Assembly (NCBI RefSeq): GCF_016127015.1 | Contig: NZ_CP065972.1 | Coordinates: 620,001-684,000, forward strand | Source: Corynebacterium tuberculostearicum | GTDB lineage: Bacteria > Actinomycetota > Actinomycetes > Mycobacteriales > Mycobacteriaceae | Direction of reading: 5' to 3' | DNA: 64,000 nt | Part shown: positions 17,721 through 25,289 of the stretch, piece after piece | How positions within the stretch are numbered: the first letter of the stretch is position 1 | Layout: every line of letters starts with the position of its first letter | Program-made: the position numbers and the translations under genes | Notes under the pieces: model-generated | Seen by the model: the letters and a program-made list of their open reading frames with translations, nothing else | The model's database searches: none | What the model was told of the DNA's origin: nothing

Positions 17721-17765
17721 CCCTCCATCTTATTTTGCCCGATTGGTCTATAGGAATCGGGGGTA

Positions 17766-18737
17766 TTAATTCTTGTGCAGCTCGTCGTTAAGCGCGACGG
17801 CCTCGGACTTCCACTCCACGGCCTCAACCGCACCGGAGACGGAGTTGCGGCGCAGCAGCATGCCGGAGGCGCCGGAGAGCTGGGAGCCCTTGACGTTCTC
17901 GCCATTGCCGACGCCGAGTGCTTCCGCGACCTTGCCAAAGACGGTTACCTTGGTGCCGGCGGTGACGTAGAGGCCGGCTTCGACCACGGCGTCGTCGCCA
18001 AGCGAAATGCCGATGCCGGAGTTGGCGCCGAGGAGGCAGCGCTCGCCGATGGAGATGATCTCCTTGCCGCCGCCGGATAGGGTGCCCATGATGGACGCGC
18101 CGCCGCCGATATCGGAGCCATCGCCCACGACGACGCCTGCGGAGATGCGGCCCTCCACCATGGAGGCGCCCAAAGTGCCGGCGTTGAAGTTGACGAAGCC
18201 CTCGTGCATGACGGTGGTGCCCTCAGCCAAGTGGGCGCCTAGGCGTACGCGGTCTGCGTCACCAATGCGGACGCCGGAAGGAACAACGTAGTCCACCATG
18301 CGCGGGAACTTATCCACGGAGTAAACAACGACCGGGCCACGGGAAGCTAGGCGGCCGCGCACCATCTGGAAATCGGACACGGCGCACGGACCGTAGTTGG
18401 TCCAGACCACGTTATTGAGGTGGCCGAAGATACCATCCATATTCAGGCCGTGTGGCTTGACCGCGCGGTGGGACAGGAGGTGCAGGCGCAGGTAAGCATC
18501 GTAGGTATCGACGGGGGCGTCATCCAGATCCTTGATGGAGGTCTCAACGGCAACGCGGGCCACGCCGCGCTCCTCGTCCGGGCCTGCCAGCGCGGAGAAC
18601 TGCTGGGGGACCTCCTCCAAGCGCTTGGTTTCGGTGGTCTCTACGTTCTTATCGGTGTAGACGGCCGGGAACCATACGTCCAAGACGGTGCCGTCATGGG
18701 TAATGGTTGCTAGGCCGCGTGCGGATGCAGAAGTCAT
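17766..18737 (-). CDS. dapD: Tetrahydrodipicolinate N-succinyltransferase DapD
   Basis: A 323-residue enzyme of the actinobacterial DapD type. The N-terminal half is specific to that group. The C-terminal half is a left-handed beta-helix of hexapeptide repeats ([20 protein letters not shown], then [34 protein letters not shown]). It transfers succinyl from succinyl-CoA to tetrahydrodipicolinate, the step before DapC. It lies 17 nt after the upstream permease gene and so is probably co-transcribed with it, divergently from dapE. The product works as a trimer in the cytoplasm. Identification is secure. Confidence 0.93.
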   Translation of the reverse strand: MTSASARGLATITHDGTVLDVWFPAVYTDKNVETTETKRLEEVPQQFSALAGPDEERGVARVAVETSIKDLDDAPVDTYDAYLRLHLLSHRAVKPHGLNMDGIFGHLNNVVWTNYGPCAVSDFQMVRGRLASRGPVVVYSVDKFPRMVDYVVPSGVRIGDADRVRLGAHLAEGTTVMHEGFVNFNAGTLGASMVEGRISAGVVVGDGSDIGGGASIMGTLSGGGKEIISIGERCLLGANSGIGISLGDDAVVEAGLYVTAGTKVTVFGKVAEALGVGNGENVKGSQLSGASGMLLRRNSVSGAVEAVEWKSEAVALNDELHKN

Positions 18738-18754
18738 GCCCGCTAGCTTAGCAA

Positions 18755-20113
18755 CTATTTCTGCGCCCCCGCGCGCTGGCCGGTGGGAAGCACAAAGGAC
18801 AAGATGACGAGCACCGCAGCCAGGATGAGAACCGAGATGACCTGGTTGCGCGCGGCCGGATCAAAGAGCATCAGCAGGGTTAGCCCGCCCAGGGCGGCGG
18901 CCGTGATCCAGGGCAGCCAGGGGAAGCCGGGCACGTGGATTTCCGTCAGCTCGCCGTTCTTGCGCAGCACGGGGTGCAGCTTAATAAAGGAAGCCACGAT
19001 GAATGACCAGATGACCAGCAGGCACCCGCCGACGGCGTTGAAGAGGAATGCCAGGAGTCCCGGCGGGTTCCAGAACTGTAGACCCACCGAAGCGAAGGCG
19101 AAGACCATGGACAAGATGACTGCGTTGATGGGGGAACCGGCGCGATTTTGTTTGAGGAAAAATCCCGGGGCGCAGTGGTCCTTGGCCATATCAAAGACCA
19201 GGCGGGAGGTGGCGTAAATCTGCGCGTTGAAGGCAGACAGCAGGGCGAGGGCGATAATGGCCTCCATGAAGCCTGCCGCGAAGGGAATCTTGGCGGCCGC
19301 GAGCACTAGGGTGAAGGGGGAATCGGCCGCGACATCGGCGTCCTGGATGGAGCTAAACGGCAGTGCCATGGTGATCACCACGATAGAGCCGATGTAAAAA
19401 ATCATGATGCGCACGATGATGGCGCGCACCGCGGTGGCGACGTTATGCGCCGGATCCTCGGACTCGGCCGCCGCGATGGTCACCAGCTCGATGCCGCCGA
19501 AGGCAAAGGCGACGGCCAGCAATCCGGCGGCGAAGCCAGGCATGCCATTGGGCAGGAAGTTATCGGTGAAATTGGTACCGGCCAAGGAGACATCCATGCC
19601 CGGCAGGATGCCCAGCGCCATGAGTGCGCCGATGACGAGGAAGGCGACGATGACTCCGACCTTGATGATGGCGAACCAGAACTCGAACTCACCAAAACCG
19701 CCCACGGCCGCGAAGTTGACCACCGCGAAGAAGGCCACGGCAATAAGCGCCGGAATCCACGGGGCAATATCGAACCAGTTGGAAATGATGGCGGCCGCGC
19801 CGGTGATTTCGGCACCCATGACCATGATCAGCATGAACCAGTAAATCCACCCCATGGTAAAGCGCGCCCAGTGACCGAAGGCCTGGCCGGCGTAGGTGGA
19901 AAATGACCCCAAAGAGGGGCGGGCGGCGGCCATTTCACCAAGCATCCACATCACTAGTGCGATGAGCGCGCCGGCTACGGCATAGGAGATGAGGACGGAG
20001 GTGCCGGAAATCTGGATGCCGAGGCCCACGCCGAGGAAGAGGCCTGCGCCCACGGCGGAGCCAAGGCCCATCATCGTGAGATGACGGGATTTCAATTGAG
20101 TGGCTTCGGCCAT
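18755..20113 (-). CDS. Amino-acid permease, APC family (AroP-like), copy 2
   Basis: About 452 residues, twelve spans, with the same opening as copy 1 ([20 protein letters not shown]) and closely similar internal blocks ([26 protein letters not shown]), so the two are paralogues. The ATG at 20113 has an AAGGTGAT site; a GTG at 20122 is possible. It is transcribed divergently from dapE. In C. glutamicum the aromatic amino-acid permease aroP is likewise a neighbour of dapE, so this copy is the better candidate for AroP. Substrate is inferred from position only. Confidence 0.85.
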   Translation of the reverse strand: MAEATQLKSRHLTMMGLGSAVGAGLFLGVGLGIQISGTSVLISYAVAGALIALVMWMLGEMAAARPSLGSFSTYAGQAFGHWARFTMGWIYWFMLIMVMGAEITGAAAIISNWFDIAPWIPALIAVAFFAVVNFAAVGGFGEFEFWFAIIKVGVIVAFLVIGALMALGILPGMDVSLAGTNFTDNFLPNGMPGFAAGLLAVAFAFGGIELVTIAAAESEDPAHNVATAVRAIIVRIMIFYIGSIVVITMALPFSSIQDADVAADSPFTLVLAAAKIPFAAGFMEAIIALALLSAFNAQIYATSRLVFDMAKDHCAPGFFLKQNRAGSPINAVILSMVFAFASVGLQFWNPPGLLAFLFNAVGGCLLVIWSFIVASFIKLHPVLRKNGELTEIHVPGFPWLPWITAAALGGLTLLMLFDPAARNQVISVLILAAVLVILSFVLPTGQRAGAQK

Positions 20114-20188
20114 TGTTATCACCTTAGGGAGGACGAATTATTTGCAGTGAAGTGAACTTTACACAATGCGGTGAGCTGCGCGGAGCGC

Positions 20189-20194
20189 TAGCAT
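20189..20194 (+). promoter_or_regulatory. Candidate -10 box for leaderless dapE mRNA
   Basis: TAGCAT ends 8 nt before the preferred dapE GTG. There is no ribosome-binding site in front of that codon. The divergent gap to the permease (20114-20202) is only 89 bp, so both promoters must overlap here. Confidence 0.4.
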
Positions 20195-20202
20195 GGCGCT
20201 TT

Positions 20203-21291
20203 GTGACTTTAGATCTATATGCAGACCCCATCGAACTAACCAAGGCGCTCGTGGATATTCCGAGCCCCTCCCACCATGAGGAGGCCATCGCAGACGCCAT
20301 CGAAGAAGCGCTGCGCGGATTGGACGTCGAGGTTGCCCGCTACGGCAATACCGTGTGCGCCCGGACGAATCGCGGGCTCGATTCCCGCGTAGTACTCGCC
20401 GGCCACATTGATACCGTTCCGTTGGCAGAAAATGTACCGCATCACATGGAAACCTCTGAAGACGGGGTAGAGATTATGTGGGGCTGCGGCACCGTGGATA
20501 TGAAGTCTGGCATGGCCGTCTACCTCAATGCCTTTGCCCAGCTGCACGAAGCGGATGAGCTAAAGCATGACCTCACCGTCATCGCTTATGAGGGCGAAGA
20601 AGTAGCCACTGAATTTAATGGCCTGGGCCACCTGCAAAAGGACCACCCGGAGTGGCTCGAGGGCGATTTCGCGCTGCTGGGCGAGCCCTCCGGCGCCATG
20701 GTGGAGGCCGGTTGCCAGGGCTCCATCCGCCTGCGCGTTACCGCCCACGGCACCCGCGCACACTCGGCCCGCGCCTGGCTCGGTTCCAACGCAGCGCACA
20801 AGCTCGCGCCCATCATGAGCCGTATCGCCGGCTATGAGTCCCGCGATGTCACCATCGATGGCTGCACCTACCGCGAGGGCCTCAACATCGTCCACCTCGA
20901 GTCCGGCGTGGCCACCAATACGCTGCCGGATGAGGCGTGGATGTTTGTAAACTTCCGCTTCGCGCCGGACCGCACGAGCGACGAGGCGCTGGAGTATATG
21001 AAGTCCATCATCGGTGAGGAAGAAGACGTCACCATCGAGATCGACGACATCGCACCGGCCGCCCAGCCCGGTTTGGGCCAGCCAGCGGCCAAGGCTCTTA
21101 TCGACGCCGTCGGGGGCAACGTCCGCGCCAAGTACGGCTGGACCGACGTCGCCCGCTTCTCCGAAATGGGCACCCCGGCAGTAAACTTCGGCGCTGGTGA
21201 CCCTGGGTTTGCGCATAAGAAGGACGAACAGGTCCCCACCGCGCAGATCACCGAAGTATCCACCGCCCTCCTGAACTACCTGAAGGGATAG
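20203..21291 (+). CDS. dapE: Succinyl-diaminopimelate desuccinylase DapE
   Basis: About 362 residues, M20 zinc peptidase family. Metal-binding motifs are AGHIDTVPL, CGTVDMKSG with the bridging Asp, and EGEEV with the catalytic Glu; HKKDEQ near the end gives the last ligand His. It releases succinate from N-succinyl-LL-diaminopimelate. The frame is open to 20152, but the family usually begins shortly before LYADPIELT, so I choose the GTG at 20203, which fits a leaderless transcript. It heads a rightward operon with the LOG, folP2, gpgS and following genes. Confidence 0.92.
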   Translation: MTLDLYADPIELTKALVDIPSPSHHEEAIADAIEEALRGLDVEVARYGNTVCARTNRGLDSRVVLAGHIDTVPLAENVPHHMETSEDGVEIMWGCGTVDMKSGMAVYLNAFAQLHEADELKHDLTVIAYEGEEVATEFNGLGHLQKDHPEWLEGDFALLGEPSGAMVEAGCQGSIRLRVTAHGTRAHSARAWLGSNAAHKLAPIMSRIAGYESRDVTIDGCTYREGLNIVHLESGVATNTLPDEAWMFVNFRFAPDRTSDEALEYMKSIIGEEEDVTIEIDDIAPAAQPGLGQPAAKALIDAVGGNVRAKYGWTDVARFSEMGTPAVNFGAGDPGFAHKKDEQVPTAQITEVSTALLNYLKG

Positions 21292-21294
21292 ACC

Positions 21295-22059
21295 ATGACC
21301 CCTGAGCAGATGCGTACCCTGCGCGGCCCGATGTTGCTGCGTACCGAAGGCGAGCAGGCCTCCACCTTTGATCAGCGGCTCTTGGAGTCCGGCGCGGACC
21401 ATGAGTGGCAGCATGCTGATCCGTGGCGCGTCCTGCGCATCCAAGGCGAGTTCGTCGCCGGCTTCGATGCGCTTTCCAAGCTGCCGAAGGCCGTCACCGT
21501 CTTCGGCTCCGCGCGCACCACGCCCGAGGATGCGAGCTACCAGCTGGGCGTCGAGGTCGGCCGCAAGCTGGCCGAGCACTCCTATGCCGTCATCACCGGC
21601 GGCGGCCCCGGCATCATGGAGGCGGCCAACCGCGGCGCCCATGAGGCCGGCGGGCTCTCCGTGGGCTTGGGCATCGAGCTTCCCCACGAGCAGGGGCTTA
21701 ACGAGTATGTGGATCTGGGCCTGAATTTCCGCTACTTCTTTGCTCGCAAGACGATGTTCTTGAAGTACTCGCAGGCCTTCATTTGCCTACCTGGTGGCAT
21801 GGGCACGATGGATGAGTTCTTCGAGGTCATGTGCATGGTGCAGACCGGCAAGGTGACCAATTACCCCATCGTGCTCATGGGTACCGAGTACTGGTCCGGC
21901 CTGCTGGAATGGATGGACAACACGCTCGCGGCCAGTGGCTATATCAACGAGGGTGACCGGGAGCTTTTCCTGCTTACCGACGACCCCGATGAGGCCCTCT
22001 CCCACATCATCCAGCGCCACCAAGTCATGAGCGATAAGCGCATCAGGGAGCCGCGTTGA
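21295..22059 (+). CDS. LOG-family nucleotide phosphoribohydrolase (TIGR00730 type)
   Basis: A 254-residue Rossmann-fold protein with the family hallmark PGGMGTMDEFFE and the upstream VITGGGPGIMEAANRGA block. LOG enzymes release the base from cytokinin or other nucleoside 5'-monophosphates; older annotations call them lysine decarboxylases. A homologue in the same position (Rv1205 as I recall) makes cytokinins in M. tuberculosis. It starts 3 nt after dapE and overlaps folP2 by 4 nt. The first about 70 residues are an N-terminal extension. The bacterial role of the product is unsettled. Confidence 0.85.
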   Translation: MTPEQMRTLRGPMLLRTEGEQASTFDQRLLESGADHEWQHADPWRVLRIQGEFVAGFDALSKLPKAVTVFGSARTTPEDASYQLGVEVGRKLAEHSYAVITGGGPGIMEAANRGAHEAGGLSVGLGIELPHEQGLNEYVDLGLNFRYFFARKTMFLKYSQAFICLPGGMGTMDEFFEVMCMVQTGKVTNYPIVLMGTEYWSGLLEWMDNTLAASGYINEGDRELFLLTDDPDEALSHIIQRHQVMSDKRIREPR

Positions 22060-22886
22060 GCCTCGCGCGTGTGATGGCGATTGTCAATCGCACCCCGGAT
22101 TCCTTCTATGACAAGGGCGCAACCTTTGACCTTGACCCAGCGCTGCGCCGCTGCGATGAGGTGATTGCGGCCGGTGCGTCAATCGTCGATATTGGTGGCG
22201 TGAAGGCTGGCCCCGGCAAGGCCGTGGACGCGGCGGAGGAAATCGACCGCGTGGTGCCGATCATCGAGAAGGTGCACGAGCGCCACCCGGATGTGCTCAT
22301 CTCCGTCGATACCTGGCGCAGCGAGGTGGCAGAGGCCGCCATCGCCGCCGGCGCCGGCCTGGTCAATGATACCTGGGCCGGTTGGGATCCCGAGCTCATC
22401 GAGGTCGCCGGCCACCACCGTGTGGGCTACGTGTGTTCGCACACCGGCGGCATCACCCCGCGCACCAGGCCGCATCGCGTCCATTTCGACGACGTGGTGG
22501 CCGATGTCATCGCGGAAACCACCCAATTGGCCGAGCGCGCCGCCTCCCTCGGCTGCCCGGAGGAACTGACCTTCATCGATCCGACGCATGACTTTGGCAA
22601 GAACACCTTTCACGGGCTCGAGCTCCTGCGGCGTATCGACGAGGTCGTGGCCACCGGCTGGCCGGTACTCATGGCGCTATCCAATAAGGACTTCGTGGGC
22701 GAGACGCTCGACCGCGGGGTAGGCGAGCGCGTGGCCGGCACCCTGGCCGCCACCGCGTGGTCCGCCGCCCGCGGCGTGGCCGCCTTTCGCGTGCACGAGG
22801 TGGCCGAGACCGCCGATGTCATCCGCATGACCGCCGCCATCCAAGGCGAGGCGGCCCCGCTAGCAACCACGCGAGGCCTTGCATGA
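22056..22886 (+). CDS. folP2: Dihydropteroate synthase-like protein (FolP2 type)
   Basis: A 276-residue TIM-barrel protein with recognisable DHPS landmarks (MAIVNRTPDSFYDKG, IDPTHDFGKN, ALSNKDF, FRVHEV). Several differ from canonical FolP1: the pterin/pABA-contacting ESTRPG loop reads GVKAGPG, and SRK reads SNK. Mycobacterial FolP2, in the same gene context, lacks dihydropteroate synthase activity, so this is probably not the folate enzyme. The TTG start overlaps the LOG stop (TTGA), and its stop overlaps gpgS (ATGA), so the three are coupled. The true substrate is unknown. Confidence 0.82.
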   Translation: MSLARVMAIVNRTPDSFYDKGATFDLDPALRRCDEVIAAGASIVDIGGVKAGPGKAVDAAEEIDRVVPIIEKVHERHPDVLISVDTWRSEVAEAAIAAGAGLVNDTWAGWDPELIEVAGHHRVGYVCSHTGGITPRTRPHRVHFDDVVADVIAETTQLAERAASLGCPEELTFIDPTHDFGKNTFHGLELLRRIDEVVATGWPVLMALSNKDFVGETLDRGVGERVAGTLAATAWSAARGVAAFRVHEVAETADVIRMTAAIQGEAAPLATTRGLA

Positions 22887-23605
22887 GCGTCTCCGTAATC
22901 ATTCCAGCGCTCAACGAGGAGGGCACCGTCGCAGACGTCGTGCGCGCCTGCCTGGCCGATGAACCGCTCGAGGTGCTCGTCATCGACGCCGACTCCACCG
23001 ACGCCACCGCCTCCCGCGCTGCCGCTGCCGGAGCGGAGGTGCGCAATTGGCGCGATATCCTCCCAGAGAAACCGCGACCCGGTAAGGGCGAATCCCTCTG
23101 GCGCGGGGTTGCCGCGGCGAAGGGAGATATCGTCGTCTTTGTCGACGCCGACCTCGAATCCGCCGCGCCCGGCATGGTCTCGGCCTTGGCCGCGCCCTTC
23201 GCCGACCCCGCGGTGGAGATGGTCAAAGCCCGCTACCGCCGCAGCCTCAACGGCCAGCCCACCGGCGGCGGCCGCGTGACTGAACTGACTGCCAAGCCGC
23301 TCATCAAGCAGTTCTTTCCCGATCTCGCCCACATCGATCAGCCCCTCGGAGGCGAATACGCCCTGCGCCGCGCCACCGCCCTAGAACTGCCCTTCGTGGA
23401 GGGGTATGGGGTGGAAGCGGGGCTAATGGTGGACGTCGGCAAGCGGGGCACAGTAGCACAGGTGGACCTAGGCACGCGGGTACACCGCAACCGGCCGCTG
23501 CACGAGCTGGCGCCGATGGCCGAGGTAGTCGCGCGCACGCTGCTCGCCCGCGCCGGGGTCCTCACGCCCGTTGCTCAACGCCCGCCGCTAAAAGGTAAGG
23601 TTTAA
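22883..23605 (+). CDS. gpgS: Glucosyl-3-phosphoglycerate synthase (GpgS-like GT)
   Basis: A 240-residue family 2/81-type glycosyltransferase: SVIIPALNEEGTVADVV opens the nucleotide-binding fold, FVDADLES supplies the metal-binding DXD-like motif, and a GGEYALRR block follows. GpgS transfers glucose from an NDP-sugar to 3-phosphoglycerate; in mycobacteria this starts methylglucose lipopolysaccharide synthesis. The protein is shorter than the mycobacterial enzyme (about 324 residues). The ATG at 22883 overlaps the folP2 stop. Position between folP2 and a DivIVA-like gene matches mycobacterial order. Confidence 0.85.
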   Translation: MSVSVIIPALNEEGTVADVVRACLADEPLEVLVIDADSTDATASRAAAAGAEVRNWRDILPEKPRPGKGESLWRGVAAAKGDIVVFVDADLESAAPGMVSALAAPFADPAVEMVKARYRRSLNGQPTGGGRVTELTAKPLIKQFFPDLAHIDQPLGGEYALRRATALELPFVEGYGVEAGLMVDVGKRGTVAQVDLGTRVHRNRPLHELAPMAEVVARTLLARAGVLTPVAQRPPLKGKV

Positions 23606-23608
23606 GCC

Positions 23609-23902
23609 ATGCTGTCTTGGATTATGCTCCTCCTCGTCCTGATCGCCCTGACCGTCATCGGCACCTGGGTTTGGGGCTCCATTTTTGGCCGCGGCGAGGT
23701 CATGTACCCGCTCGACGAGCCGCAGAAGGTGCGGGAAAATAACCGCGCTGCCCTCCGCGAAGGCCGCCTTGACCAGGTAAAATTTGAGGTTGTTCCCCGT
23801 GGATACCGCCAGGATCAGGTGGACGATCTTCTCGCGCAACTGGAGGAACAACTATCTTCCGCGCAGAAAAGGTCTAAGCTGGAAGGAAAAGAAGTTAACT
23901 AA
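23609..23902 (+). CDS. Membrane-anchored DivIVA-domain protein
   Basis: A 97-residue protein with one N-terminal membrane span (about residues 4-25) and a cytoplasmic segment ending in a DivIVA-type motif (FEVVPRGYRQDQVDDLLAQLEEQL), where the short coiled coil starts. DivIVA domains sense membrane curvature and mark poles or septa in actinobacteria. It begins 3 nt after gpgS in the dapE operon. Mycobacteria have the same small gene there (Rv1209 as I recall). A role in polar envelope growth is plausible but unproven. Confidence 0.75.
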   Translation: MLSWIMLLLVLIALTVIGTWVWGSIFGRGEVMYPLDEPQKVRENNRAALREGRLDQVKFEVVPRGYRQDQVDDLLAQLEEQLSSAQKRSKLEGKEVN

Positions 23903-23914
23903 AGGAGACTCACT

Positions 23915-24082
23915 ATGGCAGCAATGAAGCCGCGCACCACGGGCGGAGAAATGGAAGCAGTAGAGGAGTCCCGCAAAATTGTGATGCGCATCCCCTCGGA
24001 TGGTGGCGGACGCATCGTCATCGAGCTGAGCAAGGACGAAGCCGCCGAGCTCGGTTCTCTGTTGACCGAGGTTTCTAGCTAG
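23915..24082 (+). CDS. DUF3117 small protein
   Basis: A 55-residue gene, easily missed because of its size. It has an ideal AAAGGAGA site (23901-23908) and ATG at 23915. The sequence MAAMKPRTTGGEMEAVEESR and the VIELSKDEAAELGSLL tail are the conserved DUF3117 features found throughout actinobacteria at this locus. No function is known. It lies 12 nt after the DivIVA-like gene and 9 nt before the methyltransferase, so it belongs to the same operon. Confidence 0.88.
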   Translation: MAAMKPRTTGGEMEAVEESRKIVMRIPSDGGGRIVIELSKDEAAELGSLLTEVSS

Positions 24083-24091
24083 TCTAAGTAC

Positions 24092-24958
24092 ATGCTTTCT
24101 CATATCGTCGACATCTTGGCCGATCCCAACGATGGCACCGCGCTTTCTGGTGCCGATGATTTCTCTCGACTCGTCTCGGAATCCGGCCACTCTTTTGATG
24201 TGGCCAAGCAGGGCTATGTCACCCTTGCCGCCGGCGCCGGGCTCAAGCACAAGGGCGATGACATGGATATGGTCAACGCCCGTGAGGCCTATCTGGCCAT
24301 GGGCCACTTCGCGCCCTTCGTTGAGACGGTAACCGGGGCCGTCCAAGACGCACTGGATTCCGCCTCCTTGGCTGAGTCCAAGCCCGCCTCCCTCCTCGAG
24401 GTGGGCGCCGGCACCGGCTACTACCTGGCTCATACTCTGGACTCCATCGCGGAGGCCCGCGGCGTCGGCCTCGACATTTCCCCGCACGCCGCGAAACACT
24501 TGGCCAAGTGCCACCCGCGCGTCGGCGCCGTCGTGGCCGATGTATGGGAGCGCCTGCCCATCCGGGATGAGTCCGTCGACGCAATCTCCGTAGTCTTCGC
24601 CCCGCGCAATCCCGCCGAATTCCAACGCGTGCTCGCCCCGGGCGGCCAGGTCATCGTCTTGACGCCCGGCGCTGGACACCTGGATGAGCTGCGCGAGCCG
24701 CTCGGCATCCTCGGCGTGGAAGAAGGCAAGGTCGAGCGCATGTATGAGCAGGCCGAGGGCTTCCTCGAGCAGGTGGCCGACCCGGTCGATATCTCGTTCC
24801 CCATTGAGCTTGATAAGGCCTCCGTCGCCGCTCAGGTGGGCATGAGCCCGTCCGCGCGCCACATCAGCGCCGGCGAACTCGCCGAGCGCATGGCCGCGCT
24901 GCCCCCGACGCTCACGGTCACCGCCCGCGCCCGCTTGGATCGCCTCCGCGCCGTCTAG
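24092..24958 (+). CDS. RlmA-like rRNA (guanine-N1) methyltransferase lacking zinc cysteines
   Basis: A 288-residue SAM methyltransferase. The layout follows RlmA: a short N-terminal region, HSFDVAKQGYVTL, a KHKGDDMDMVNAREAYL substrate loop, the SAM motif LLEVGAGTGYYL, and the YAP-like FAPRNPAEF. RlmA enzymes methylate a guanine in 23S rRNA helix 35. In E. coli RlmA four cysteines in the N-terminal part bind zinc; here the corresponding region (residues 1-35) contains no cysteine at all. Activity or target may differ. Last gene of the dapE operon, followed by a clear terminator. Confidence 0.78.
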   Translation: MLSHIVDILADPNDGTALSGADDFSRLVSESGHSFDVAKQGYVTLAAGAGLKHKGDDMDMVNAREAYLAMGHFAPFVETVTGAVQDALDSASLAESKPASLLEVGAGTGYYLAHTLDSIAEARGVGLDISPHAAKHLAKCHPRVGAVVADVWERLPIRDESVDAISVVFAPRNPAEFQRVLAPGGQVIVLTPGAGHLDELREPLGILGVEEGKVERMYEQAEGFLEQVADPVDISFPIELDKASVAAQVGMSPSARHISAGELAERMAALPPTLTVTARARLDRLRAV

Positions 24959-24984
24959 CTCCCGGCCGGCCACAGCCACCTCCA

Positions 24985-25030
24985 CCGCCCTTCGCGCTCA
25001 CCGGCAGCGCGAAGGGCGGTTCTTTCGTCT
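24985..25030 (+). terminator. Terminator of the dapE operon, built from a repeat unit
   Basis: CCGCCCTTCGCGCT (24985-24998) and AGCGCGAAGGGCGG (25006-25019) form a perfect 14-bp stem with a 7-nt loop, followed by TTCTTTCGTCT. It lies 26 nt after the methyltransferase stop. The arm contains the CCCTTCGCGCT core of the dispersed repeat family, so this repeat copy apparently works as a terminator. Confidence 0.75.
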
Positions 25031-25035
25031 CCCCA

Positions 25036-25243
25036 GTGAGCGCGAGGGGAGGTTTCCCCCTTGCCGCTCACCGGCACACGCTTTCCGACGCCCCAGCTTC
25101 TCCCCGTGAGCGCGAAGGACGCGTGTGAGGGAACGCGGGGCGGCGCCACCCAGCTATGTGGACTGAAAACGAAATCTCCGCCCTTGCCGCTCACCAGGAG
25201 AGGCGGAACCGCGCTGGGCGGCCGCGCCGGTGAGCGCGAAGGG
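25036..25243. repeat. Cluster of dispersed palindromic repeats (five arms)
   Basis: Arms GTGAGCGCGAGGGG (25036-25049) and CCCTTGCCGCTCACC (25058-25072) form one unit. GTGAGCGCGAAGG (25106-25118) is a single arm. CCCTTGCCGCTCACC (25181-25195) and GGTGAGCGCGAAGGG (25229-25243) form another unit. The gap 24959-25289 (331 bp) between the convergent rlmA-like and GH32-like genes holds only these repeats and the terminator; I see no gene in it. Confidence 0.75.
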
Positions 25244-25289
25244 CGGGGAGGGACGGGGTCGGGTGAGGCGGCGCTGAGAGCCAGGAGGA

